Positions 1 to 12,300 of a DNA stretch of 64,000 nt are shown in pieces. A program made the translations under genes and the position numbers. The stretch is taken from assembly GCA_030674155.1 (NCBI GenBank), contig CM060323.1, forward strand, positions 4,599,703-4,663,702, in the 5' to 3' direction. Within the stretch, counting starts at the first letter, position 1; the number at the start of each line of letters is the position of its first letter. Source of the stretch: Stramonita haemastoma (taxonomy: Eukaryota > Mollusca > Gastropoda > Neogastropoda > Muricidae). Under the pieces are notes generated by a model that worked only from the letters and a program-made list of their open reading frames with translations, was not told where the DNA came from and did not search any database.

Positions 1-976
1 CTGAAAGTGGCTGGGGAAGGGTGGCGAATAGATAGCGCACTCGCACATGTACTCGATTCGCGCAGACGATTGTTTTGGTAGGCTCTTAGGCCTGCCTGTA
101 ACCATCACCGTATGACGTGGTCATCATGATGTAGGCACTTTTCATGCTGTTGGCTGCGGTAGTATCCGAAAGAGCCGTACCTTTTAGTATTAATGCTATT
201 AGTGGCAAACGCCTATCGGCAAATATCGTGGGAGTTAACAGTTAAAACTCTCTTCCTAGTTTCCCTTCCTCCAAGAAACTGAAAGTTGAAGTAAATCACT
301 AAATGTTACAAACTTAGTTCAGGAATTGAAATGTTATGCTCTTCACTAAAAGTTATAAGAAAAATAACAGTTTTTTATGGAATATACAAAATAAAATGCG
401 GACACTGCTACTAATACTATGTAAACCATGATACCACTAATATTGTAATACTACTTAGTAAGTTAGTAGTACTATTTATTTTATTTTATTCATTCTTTTG
501 TATTGAGGATAATGGAATTCAATAAGCACTCATGTGCTTTTATACATCCAGTCCCCATGTGCATGCAGTTTTGTAAAGCTTGTCATCTGTTCCCACAGGC
601 ACACAATGGCCTACTCTTACAAAAAGCGGAACAGGATTTAACATGTGCGCAAGATGTTCTGCGTGTGTTCACACACGGGGCCTTGGTTATTGTCTCATTT
701 TATTTTATACCATTTGTGCTTATTCCATTATCCTCAATAGAACAGAATAAATAAATATAAAAGAATGAATAAATAAATGAATAAATAAATAAACCACCAG
801 TGTGTGTGTGTGTGTGTGTGTGTTTAAGTATTGAATCTGACACAATACGTCAATAGTCGATGAAGAAGAGATGGAGAGATGCCCACAGCTGCTGTAGCAG
901 TAGGTTGTGTTACTTGTATGACAGAAAATTAGGAATGCTTCATAATCACTGTGACTGTGTTGTGTGTGGTGTTCAG
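1..976. other. TMEM14C intron 1, copy A (no gene)
   Basis: This non-coding part of intron 1 holds two SINE ends in inverted orientation (484-760), a (GT)n tract (801-822), and one unit of the 33-bp motif that is amplified in copy B, just before the exon 2 acceptor. Confidence 0.75.
484..790 (-). mobile_element. SINE-A fragment (minus) followed by an inverted SINE 3' end, copy A
   Basis: 484-690 is a minus-strand copy of the SINE core and 3' end (GAGGATAATGGAAT..., then CACACAATGGCCTACTC and GTGCGCAAGATGTTCTGCG). It is followed at about 708-790 by a plus-strand 3' end (TGCTTATTCCATTATCCTC and an AATAAATAAA tail). The tRNA-like head is missing. The equivalent pair is at 14706-15018 in copy B. 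Confidence 0.8.
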
Positions 977-1685
977 GGAGCCTGCCATCCTTGGCCATGG
1001 GGGTGGCCTCTGGGGCCCTGATGGGGGTAGGAGCGTACCAGACCACCAAGGATCCCAGCAACGTCACCCTGTCACTGGGTAAGCTGCAGGATGGAGTGTG
1101 TTAACAAATGTACACAAAGAATGTCAAACTGGTTTCAGTGTACTGTTCATCGATGTGTAAAAATTTGCAGGGCAACATACAATAAAAAAAAAAAAAATTT
1201 AAGCCCACATCAGTTATTAAAAAAGAAGGTGCCAAGATGGCTAAGATTTTCACCTGCCTGACAAGTTAACTGTGAGGTTCTGGATTCGATGCCCAGCCTT
1301 GCCCTTTCCTCCCAGTTTGACGGAAAAATTGAATTGAATGTCCTTTGGATAAGAGTTAAGACTGTAGACTTGAGGCCATGCATGTGAATGCACACATCTT
1401 GTGCATAATTACAAAGCTGTTCCTGCTCTTGGAAGAGTAGGCCCATTTTGTGCTGGTAGGAATAGATGACAATTTTTTTTTAAATGCATGCACATGTCGT
1501 GTTTAGACACCAGCCTTGAAGAATCCTGAAGAGTGAAGTTGAAATGCAGCTACCTAAATGGTGGGAGAAAAACAGTTGCATACCCCAAAATCTCATTGTT
1601 GGTGAACCTCAGAGCTTTAGCCTTGGAATAAAACTTTGGTTTTTAAGAGTTTTGCCTCTGGCAAGATCCTGTAGACACACACACA

Positions 1686-1736
<51 letters not shown>

Positions 1737-2104
1737 CTACAAACAGGAGGGGGGGAGGGTGAATGAGAATATTACAGTGGTTAAAAAGTAACAGCAAAGA
1801 CAAAAAGGAAGGGAAAAAATCCTTCCTCCCCCCCCCCTGAAAAAACGGAACTATGGTAATAGGTCCAGTGTCATTGGCTAGTAGTAGTAGTACTAATCAA
1901 ATGTTTAAAAAAAAAAAAAGGAAAAAAAGATCCCAACAGTTTTTTCTTTAAAAATTAAGATAGAAGCGTGGGGTTTTTCTTTTCAGCTACATCGGCCATG
2001 TTGACGGGCATTATGGGATACAGGTTTATTGGCTCTGGAAAATTCATGCCAGCCGGGCTTGTGGCATCCCTCAGGTATGTAAGGTTGTGTTCTCTGCAGG
2101 AATT

Positions 2105-2165
<61 letters not shown>

Positions 2166-2963
2166 ACTAGTTGCTTCACACTTATTGATTTGGAAGGTAG
2201 AGGTGAAGAGAGAGGGACGTTTTTGATTTTAAAAATTGTTAGTGTTTTTTTGTTTATTTTAATCCTCCATGGGAATGCTGAGGACCTGTCAGTATAAATA
2301 GCATAGATCTCCACTTTTTGGAAATTCTGTGCTTGGAATTCCCTCTTTTTTTTATCCCTCTCTTTGTTTCTGCCTTGTGTCTTTTCTTCTTGTCAGCTCC
2401 TTCTTGTCTATTTTCTGCCTTCCTGGTCCATTCTCCTGCCTTTTTTTCCCAGAAAAACTTAATGGATAGCAATGGTATCTCACATTAAAGTCGGATGCAC
2501 TGGGCCTGACTTGTCATACACTTAAAAACAGCACAATGCATTTTCGCTCATGTGACAGACAGCAATGTTTGCTGCCTGAGCATTCAGCGAAGAAGAAGGC
2601 TTTAATGTTCATGTCTAATTTGTCTGTTTTATTTATTTTTAAAAGCTCATTTACTGATTTTTTTATTTTTTAAAACTGGAATGCACTTCTATTTCATTCA
2701 TTTAGGAAAAAAAAAAACAAATGTGTCCTAAAAGAAAAATGTTGAACTTTATAATGTGGCCTTTGTTCAGCAATTTTACCAAGTTTAGTGCAATATCTAA
2801 GAATGTTGTTCATCAGCATATGATTATTACAGCAGTTCCGAAAGAAATATATCATTCATCCATGTTTTGTGATGTTGTTTGTGATTGCAGCCTGCTGATG
2901 GTGGCCCGTTTTGGATACAGAATGCTCTCAAGCAATAAATCTTCAGACGTACGCAAGGATTAG
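977..2963 (+). CDS. TMEM14C: TMEM14C-like mitochondrial membrane protein, copy A (exons 2-4; exon 1 outside window)
   Basis: Exons are 977-1078, 1987-2074 and 2891-2963 (stop TAG 2961-2963), with AG acceptors and GT donors (GTAAGC, GTATGT). The phases are the same as in the complete copy at 14.1-18.1 kb. The encoded protein has the family signature GSGKFMPAGL and the glycine-rich segment GALMGVGAYQ. It differs from copy B only in exon 4 (LSSNKSSD against LSPSKSSD). TMEM14C is a small multi-pass protein of the inner mitochondrial membrane linked to protoporphyrinogen import and haem synthesis. Exon 1 must lie left of base 1, because base 1 corresponds to intron 1 of the other copy. Exon 4 contains AATAAA at 2934-2939, absent in copy B. 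Confidence 0.9.
1228..1640 (+). mobile_element. SINE-B (shared core, different head and tail), copy A
   Basis: The head contains a B-box-like GGATTCGATGCC near 1282. The core then matches SINE-A in diverged form (GTCCTTTGGATAAGAG..., CACATCTTGTGCA, GGAAGAGTAGGCCC, GGTAGGAATAGATGAC). The tail is unrelated to that of SINE-A (TTTAGACACCAGCC..., GTTGGTGAACCTCAGAG). It lies in TMEM14C intron 2. Confidence 0.7.
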
Positions 2964-3224
2964 GGGTGCTGGGGTTGATCAAAGGGATCACAAATGTGCT
3001 GTGCACAGAGCTCTCGCAGTAAGATTTATATACAGATATTATTATTTCGATGTTCTTTCTTTCTTTTTTTTTTTTGCTGCCTCATCTTCTGTGACATCCC
3101 CGTCCTGCTGTTCCCGTGTCACTGATTTCAATCTCCCTGCCACAGCCATGCCCAGATTCGTCATTTCTCATCCCCAGGGTTGGAAGTCCATAGGGGCCCA
3201 TCAATATCAGGCCGTCATGGGGCC

Positions 3225-3425
3225 ACCATACATAAGGGTCCTGCACTGCTGCTGGGTCACTTTGGTGGTGTTCAGTGGTACCTGTTCTGAGCGAACATAC
3301 ACAGGACATCACCTACTGAGCAAGCTCCCTACTAATGACGGTATTAGCTCAGTTGCGGAGCCAGACTGAGTGAGTCGCCCACCTGAGGTGGCGACCACCA
3401 CAACATCCCTCCAACGACCATTCCC
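3225..3425 (-). mobile_element. SINE-E 3' part, copy A
   Basis: TCAGTGGTACCTGTTCTGAG, CTAATGACGGTATTAGCTCA and GAGTCGCCCACCTGAGGTGG match the left part of 37140-37775. It lies downstream of the TMEM14C stop codon. Confidence 0.6.
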
Positions 3426-4389
3426 CCCCCCCCCACACACACACACGAACCTCTAACCCCAAAGTGACCAAGAGGTCAGTTTCCTTGACTCGTGTCATGA
3501 CATGACCAGTGGTTAGTGTGGTGGACATCAACTACTCCATTACCGTATGGTTTGATGTTTTATCAGCCACCATTTCCTTGGGCTGTTGTGTAGAAGAAAA
3601 TTTATTCATAATCCCTCCCCCCTTCCAACTCTGTCTCTCTAAATAGTGAAGTACTAAACATCATGCACTTTGATGTCTCTCACCAACCTGGCCTTTATGC
3701 TGTAAGCAGCCTGCAACTGCAAGCTTTTTTTTGTTGAGGCAGATTGATCTGGATATGGAAAACGGTGTTCATATAGGTACGTTGTGGTGTGTTGTGTGGT
3801 CTTCTGAGAACTAGATTTATGAGTGGAAAATGTGTGTGATCATAGCATATGTGTGACTATTAGTAATGTGAAAATGGACATTACTAAGGTAGTATAGTGT
3901 TGAGAAGTTGTCATTTTTCTTTTAGATTGTTGACGCTAAAATGGAAGATCAGGGATTTAATGATACCCGTTGTTAAATTGGCTGTTTTCTACACATCATT
4001 GTGGTATCAGCTGTTTTCATATATTTTCAATCATTGACATAATTGGGAATAATTTTCTCAGTATATTCTTTTGCTCTTTTTGTTATCATTACATAAACTG
4101 GTCTGCAGTGGCTCAGTCCTTGAATGTCATGGGAAGTTTCTGCTATATGTTCATTTTACCTCTTGCCATATTGTAAACAATAATATCAAACAACAAAACA
4201 AAAATCCCAAAAGCAACTTTTAATTTATGTCATCAACAAACAAGGCAACAAAATCTTCTATCATTGTCTTCATACATAAGCACATGGACTAAAAAAAAAT
4301 TAAAAAATGGCAGGAATGTGTATAGGTTAATGTTGGATATGATAAAAACTGACACACATAGTTAACTCTGGGCTATGGAGATTGGGCTA

Positions 4390-4620
4390 TCATGCCTCTC
4401 ATCTGGTCTTTTTGTCATGAAGATTCATGTCTCTCTTCTGGTCTTTTTGTCATGAAGATTCATGTCTCTCTTCTGGTCTTTTTGTCATGAAGATTCATTC
4501 CTCTCTTCTGGTCTTTTTGTCATGAAGATTCATTCCTCTCTTCTGGTCTTTTTGTCATAAAGATTCATTCCTCTCATCTGGTCTTTTTGTCATGAAGATT
4601 CATGCCACTCTTCTGGTCAT
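4390..4620. repeat. 35-bp tandem repeat, about 7 units (copy A)
   Basis: Unit CTCTTCTGGTCTTTTTGTCA plus TGAAGATTCATGTCT. It lies downstream of TMEM14C. Copy B has only about three degenerate units at 19390-19500. Confidence 0.9.
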
Positions 4621-5214
4621 TCCTGAAGTGTGTATCATTCTATATTTTCTTTCAAGATGAACAAATATCTCATCTGCAGTGAGTTGCGATCAAAATACTT
4701 TTGCAAAACTTCTTTTGGCAGAAAAGAAAATATGAGCATCTAAGTCCTGTTTTTCAAAGAGCTTCTGATGAATTGAAGATATTAAAATCATGAAAAAGAT
4801 GATTATGTATAGAGTGTGTGGTAGTAAAATATTACTGACAAAAAAAAGGAACGGACTGTTTTTGTATTTTTGTGTGTGATTGTGCAGTAATGAGCATGTG
4901 ATTATGATTGGTAGCCTACATCTCGTCTTCTTTTATAAGTGTCACCATTTGTAACAGCAAATAACACTCACAGTAACAACAAAAACAAAACAAAACAAAA
5001 CAAAAAACCCCAGACTCACAGTAAATTACACAATGAAATTTTAGTCATCATTTTACATTTTATTTTTTTACATTTACCATCAACATATTACACCATACAA
5101 AGAAACTGGCAGACAGTGCATACTCGGTGATGTATACAGACACACATCTGATGCAAACCAACCACACTTCTGCTCACATACTTCTCTTCAGCACAATTAT
5201 AAGCTTTTTTTCAA

Positions 5215-5530
5215 AAGCGAACAATCCATACCTCTACTTATGCACTTCATAACAGCTCCATATGTTTTGCTGACAGCAAACAATTCACACTTCTGTTCAT
5301 ACACTTCTGGCTGGCTGAATGCCTTTTACCACAGTAAACAATTCACACTTCTCTTTATGCTCTTCTTACTAGCTCTAGATGTTTTACCACAGTAAACAAT
5401 CGACACTTCTCTTCATGCTCTTCTTACCAGCTCAAGATCTTTTACCATAGGCAACAATCCACACTTCTCTTCATATTCTTCTTACTAGCTCAAGATGTTT
5501 TACTGCACAATCCACACTTCAGTTTATGTG
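5215..5530. repeat. ~64-bp degenerate tandem repeat, 5-6 units (copy A)
   Basis: Repeated AACAATTCACACTTCTCTTC, ATGCTCTTCTTACTAGCTC and AAGATGTTTTACCACAGTAA. It lies about 500 bp beyond the PAK1IP1 stop codon, probably 3'UTR or just downstream. The unit number is the same in copy B. Confidence 0.85.
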
Positions 5531-6028
5531 TTCCATTCAGAAAAGGAAACAGTTTTCACGCACTGAGATGTCCTTTTTCTCTCACACTTGGACTCTTTGC
5601 AGTTTGGTTGTGTCACAGACAGGAAAAACAAAGTGATATTTAGCATTTGTAAAGTGTTTTTTCCATATTTTCACGGATTGTATCTTGAAAATGTATTGTT
5701 ATGCTTCATAAACTTACTCCCTCATTCCTTTTTTCTCTCTCTTTTTCTCCCTCACACACACACACACACACATTATCCTATACACCATGTCATGAACAGA
5801 TGTTGTACAACCAATCTATATGCTTCACCATGACAATATTCCTGTCGTGTCGCTGTCAAAGTGTAATTTATCTGTTCTCAGCACCAAAAACAGCAGCAGG
5901 ACTAGCATCACCGTTCATACACAGTTCTTCATATTTCCTTTCTTCAGACATAATAACCAGTCTGTGGCACAAACTGTATCTGTACTATAATCCCTTCCCC
6001 CACCCCAACAAACTGACTCAGTATTGCA

Positions 6029-6307
6029 CTACAAGGGAGCCTTCTGTTTCTTGGTCTTCTTCTTCTTCTTTGTCTGTGGACTCGGTTCTGGCTCTGTGAA
6101 GAAAGGAAAATGAAATGTTAAAGAGTACATTACACTTCTCTCAAAGAATTGGTTGCAATCAGTGCGCAAAAAAAGAAGAAGGGGATAACGCTAAGATTTG
6201 TTCTCGCAGTCTTAGACTTGTAACACTGAGGTGTCTGTGCAGACACAAGCATGTCTGCATTCATGCACATTTCTCTCTCTGTCGTGCACGCACATGTGCA
6301 TGCACAC

Positions 6308-6364
<57 letters not shown>

Positions 6365-9300
6365 TTGCTATCTCTTAACACTTACCGAGACACTGGACAG
6401 AATATGACAGAGATATAGCAAAACATAAAAAAGCCTATTTCTTGCTTTTGACTTTCCATTTGCTTTTCTTGCTGTTGTAAAATTGCATGTAGCAGGTGAT
6501 CTATTACAGTCTCTTTTCTCCACTCCATTCTCCCTCCCTCCGACACTTTTATACCTTACACTACAAATACTTTTTTTGAGATTTTAAAGGTACTTGGGAA
6601 ACTAAATATTTCCAAAATGAAGCATGGATTTGTTCCAATTCACTACCTCCTTAGCATGTTCTTTTCCAGCATTCTGTTTACAATTTTTTCAACAGAGACT
6701 CCAGCATCAATAATGAATTTGTAGAGTCTGCCAAATTACATTTATAAAGACCTGAATCACAGTTTCAATCAGTTTTGTTCAACTCCAGTCCTTCTTTCTC
6801 CCTCTGTTCCCACCTTCCCCTCCTTTTTTTTTTTTAACTGTCTAATATCACTAATAAAGAACAGACTTTGAACAAATGAAATCAACCTATTGCTTGAGAT
6901 AAACAAATTTATGAAGAGAAGAAAAATGCTAATAAATACGGTTAAGATTCGCAAAACTCTCCGACTAAACAACTGAAACTTTACTTATTATTAAGAGCAA
7001 ACTGTAGACTTCACAACAAAACAATGCATCACACCATAAAACACCCCTACACAGATATTTCAAAAGGATTCCTTGATCTAAAAACAATCAGAACACCCCT
7101 ACACAGATGTTTCAAAAGGAATCCTTAATCTAAAAACAATGCATCACATCATCAAAACACCCCATCACAGATGTTTCAGAAGAAATTCTCAATCAAAACC
7201 TACCTGCTGTTTTCACTTTCCTCTTCTTGGCTTTAGGAGGGGAGACAGATCCATTTTCCCCTGACACTCTCTGCTCTAAGACTTCTGGTTCACCATCTGC
7301 ATCCGTTTTTCCTCCTTTTTTCCTTTTCTTTGCCTTTCCAGGCTTTGCTGTTTTTTCTGTAGTTGTCTTTTCTGTCGTTTCTGCACTGATCTGTTTTGGT
7401 GAATATATGGCCACGGATGTCAGTCGTAAGCTGATTTTCCGGGACGCCATCAGATCTACCTGGATGCTTTCCTGGAAGAAATCAAGCATTGGAAGCACTT
7501 TGTCAATAGATGATGCACAGCACACAAATCCAACATCACTCAGTCTAAGAGCGCTAAATTTAGCACAGCGTTTCCTTTTACCTAGTCCAAGTGTGATCAG
7601 TTCCTGTTATAATTAGCACCAGCTAGCCCAGCTGGGCTGGGATGGGATGGATTAATTAGTAGCTTAAAGAAGCAAAAATGTGGGGGAAACTGACAGCTGT
7701 GGTTGGGCATCTGTATGATTAAAAAGAAAATAGGATCAGGACAAAATTTTCTGAATGATTAACCTCTTTACTGTGCTGTTGTTGAACAGTGTTCGTCATA
7801 GAAACTGTCACCAGCAATGCTCAGTTGACGATCGCTGTTCTTCATGAGTCAACGCTCTCTCTGTTTTGTCCAGCATGTGCCTGAGCAAAATATGACAGCA
7901 GCGAAAGGGTTAAGAAGGACAGTACTGTTCGTTCTCCCAATAGTCAGAAAGGAGCATAACTTATTGCCAGTGATGTTTTTCATATGTATTGCACGTATAG
8001 GTTGATAAAGGCACAGCATATTTCATATTGCTGTAAGACACCAAATCTGATAATAAAAAAAAAAGAAGAGAAAAAAAAACAAACTTTAATCAGACCTATC
8101 AACCCTACTAAAGCTGAAAACTCTAATTGCTTTCCTGTGCATATTTCTAAGTTTTATAGAATGTGTGTGTGGTGGGCTTTTGAACCTGCATTACTAGGAT
8201 ATTGCACTAGACATCAGGCTTTTCATGTTGTAGTGGTTACCTGTGATGGGATGGAGAACTGGTAGAGGCTGACGGTGCCATCACTGCCAACTAGAGTCAG
8301 GTGGCTGTCTCTCACTGCCATGTCACGGATTCTGCACACATCGACAGTAACCAGCTGAAAATTGATGAAAGAAACTAATACTAAAAAAACCGCTTCTACA
8401 TCCTTTCACGATGAAAGAGATTACTAATAAAAGAAAAATATTTTTAAAAAGAAACAACCCCCCCCCCCAAAAAAACCCTTGCACAGTGCACAAATCCAAC
8501 ATCACTCAGTAGGGCCTAGTCAAGAGTGTTAAATTTAGTGTGCTCCTTCCTTTTACCTAGTCCATGTGTGGTCAGCTTCTGCTATATATAAATAGCATCA
8601 GTTGACCACAGCTGGGGTGGGCTGGGATGGGATAATTAGCAGCTGAGAGGAGCTGAAAGTGGGGGGAAACTGACAGCTGTGCTTGGTGAAATCAGTAAAA
8701 CTAAAAAGTATACAAGTTTTAGTATCAAGCAAAAACGAAACAACTAAAATTAATAAAAACAGTAAGATTTTTCTCACGGATTATGATCAAGATTCAAGAG
8801 TATGGTGATGACACTTTTGGCAACATATAAACAATAATAGTGTGTAAACTGCACGGGGGAGGGGGAGGGGGTGATTTGGAAGGGAAAAAATTGGCACTTG
8901 GCAGCTTACATTACCATAAATTATAGTGCTTCATAATTTCACCACTTCTGATTCAAGCTCGCTTCAAAGAGGACTGGGTTGATAGCTAGAATAAAATGAC
9001 CACAAGACTGCTGGAAAGTATTATTTTGCTATTTACGTAGACCTGTATGGTTTGGTAACCCCTAACTTGAATTTCTTCAAACAACTGAACAATTGAAGAC
9101 AAGGAGGAGAAGAAAACCAGACGCCTGCATTACCTGTCACAGGTGGTCTCTGTCTGCCAGAGGCAGTCCCCCTCCAACACATCTGTGAAAAACAGCGTGG
9201 CTTTCTCTCTCTCCCCACCTCTTATTTTGCCCTCTCCTCCGTAGGCCAAGACCGTGTCCTGAAAACAAACAAACAGCAACTGAAATTCTCCACGTCTCTC

Positions 9301-12300
9301 TTCCTCTCCTTCCCTTTCCCCCCTCCCTTCTGCCTTCCCCCTCCCCTATGTTTGCCTTCTTCTTGGCACTCTATTATTTGCTATCCCTTTCCTCTCCAAT
9401 CTGCCCTTTCCCCAATCCATGTTTCTCCCCTTGCTCTCTCCCTCCCCCTTCACCCATCATCTGCTCTCCTTCCCCTCTGACTCGCCCCCCCTTTTTTTTC
9501 TCTTTCCCCTCTGACACCCCCCCCCCCCCCCCCCCCTTTCTCTCTCTCTGTCTCTCTCTCTTTCTCTCATTTGCCCTCTCTTCCCACGTAGAATCTGCCC
9601 TTCTGCAAAAGCATGTCTCTCCTCTGCCATCCTAATTTCTTTCTTTCTTTAAAAAAAAAAAAAAAGTGCTGTCTTCTCTCTTTCAAATTCACTGTCACAT
9701 GTATATATATGTATATATATCTACATCTATGAGTGAAAGTAAGAATACTTTACCTGGAATGAATGCATCATCATGGTACAACCCCAGTTTATGAATTTTC
9801 CCGGTCTGTGTGCACATTTGTTTTCACCTCAGAGATTTGCAAGGGGCAGCTCTCTTTTTGTACAAAAGACAGCTTTGAGAGAGACTTGCTCCACCAAGTT
9901 CGGCTTGCCAATTATATACTGCTTGAGGATTTCAGTGACTATTCAATTAGTGAGGGAAAATTCAAATCTTGAACAAATAGCTGAGATTTGAAACGGAAAG
10001 AAAAAGGTGCTTGCAAAGGATGATATAGCTTCCTTCAATATAATCACAAACCTGATCCTTTTTTACCACACACACACACACACACACGGAGTACTTACCG
10101 AGATAAATACAATACTGTTCACTTTCTGGGTTGTGGTGATGCTTCTACGAAGACCCTGAAATCAGCCAAACATACACTGATACAGATGAGTCACTCGAGA
10201 CATGAATAGAAATGCACATCTACTATAACACCACATGGATTTATCTTTTGACAGTGTGGTAAACTCTTAAAACATCAAAAAATCTTACAAATTATTGAAG
10301 TCGCTCTTACCGACATTCGACTCTATTGTGGACTGTTTTCAGCCTGCTAATAGTGAGAACAGCAGTGAATTTTTGTTTAATCTATCAAGACTTTGTTGAC
10401 GTAATGGAGTGCTGAGATTTCAAATCAACAGTTTTTGCCATGGGGAAGTGATTCTTGATGTTGCTTTTGCAAGGATTTCTTATTAGATCTGATGGAGTTA
10501 CTGAAAGTATATTATATCTATATATTATACTTATATATGTCTTTATCTTTCTAACCTTGCTTTGCTTGAGAGTATGCCATGGTCATATTTTACAATGAAG
10601 CCACACTTCAAACCAAAAAAACCTCAAAAGAATACACATTCATTCAGCGGGGTTTCTAAACTCTCAGGGGCAATAATTAGGACTTTTTAGGGCAGACATA
10701 CAGAACAATGTAATATTTCCTACTTTTTCTGACTTATTTACTAATCAAGCAGCTGGTAAACAGTTCAGATTGGACAATAATGTCTCAGCTCTCTAAAATT
10801 GTGTAGAACAAATCCAGAATTATCTGTATGCTTTATAACACAAAGAGTGACAAGAATGTGTATGATGCAAGCTGCTCAGAGCTGTTTCCAAAACATACAC
10901 TAATAGCATAGATGTATATTACAAAAGAATACAGGTATCATTCTTTCTTGACTGACTTTCACTCACTGTTTCAAAGATTTAAGAAATATTCACAGTGCCG
11001 ATGCCAGATATAATTATTTAACAAAGGTGCATTCTTTTGAAAAAGGTGAATCCACTTTGACCTTTTTGATCATACTGCTAAAAAGGTAACTCCAAAACAA
11101 ACAAATAAAAAACAAACAAAACCCAGATCAACCTCAACAAAAACATACCCTGGATTCCACACTGAAGACCTCTAGCTTGGTGCTGTAGGACACTACATAG
11201 TACAACCCTCCTGGTGACCAACTCACTAACTCTGCCGCTGAAAACAAAACAAAACAATAACATCATCTACAGAATACAGAATAAGAACATTGTGTTACTT
11301 CTATAAAAAAAAAAAATCAGTGTATCTAAGTAGAAAAGATCTATGTCATTATCATGACTAAGAATATAAACGAAAACACGTTTCATCATGAATGAGCTGA
11401 TGGTCAACATGTGCTTACAGTTCATTAACAATGTGTCATCAGTCCAAATAAACGAACTTAACAAGAATCACACAAAAACAATCAACTTAACAAGAATCAC
11501 ACAAAAGCAATCTGCAAATCATAATGACTAATTAGTTTATGAAGCGACATTTTTATCTTGATAAAAATTGATTCAACTGCCCCTCAACAGCATATGCCCC
11601 AGTCATGAGAACCAGTGACCAGTGATTCATACTGTGCTGCGAGGGGTGGCAATAGGGAAATTACCAGTCTCCGAACAGACCAACATGATTGTATTTTCAT
11701 TTCTCCACAATATAATGATGCCATAAAAATCTATTTTCCTGAGACACTGTGACCATTTTGATGAATTTTTTTTTGGAACAGGGGGTCAGCCATAGCCGCT
11801 GGCATGAATACATGTACTAGTCAAGACAATCGATAGTACTCTTGCTGATACACACTCACGGAGTGAATAATGATTTCTTGACTGAATAAATGACTTCCTG
11901 GCTGATTGATTAACAAACTTGTGCAACAGAACTACAAAACATAGCAAATCACAACATGAGCAATAACATTTTATAAGCACTTTTCTTCCACTTCAAACTT
12001 TTCATAGCTGAAAAATTCACAGAACTGAACTGGTGGGGGGGGGGGGGGGGGAGGGGATGGTGACTAGGGTAAGAAAGGAGATTTATATAATATATATGGG
12101 TAAAATAATGGGTAGGCTCTGCACTTGTGGCGACGCGCTCTCCCCGGGGAGAGCAGCCCGAATTTCATGCAGAGAAATCTGCTGTGACATAAAGTGGTAT
12201 TAAAAAAATAATAATAATAAATATACTACTCACGTTCTTTCAAGTTGGAAATATAGGCGATGCGGCCTGTGACGTTGTTCCACAGTCGCAGTGTTTTGTC

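Larger units (their letters stand above)
2964..6028. other. Convergent intergenic/3'UTR interval TMEM14C-PAK1IP1, copy A
   Basis: It contains a SINE-E end, the 35-bp and 64-bp arrays and short (CA)n tracts. No further exon was recognised. A TTTATT at 5059-5064 could be the PAK1IP1 polyadenylation signal on the minus strand. Confidence 0.7.

Noticed and set aside
7193..7525. Frame starting MCCASSIDKVLPMLDFF as the start of a separate small protein
   Set aside because: The coding part begins at the acceptor TTCTTCCAG|GAAAGC (7471) as PAK1IP1 exon 9. The upstream residues are intron.
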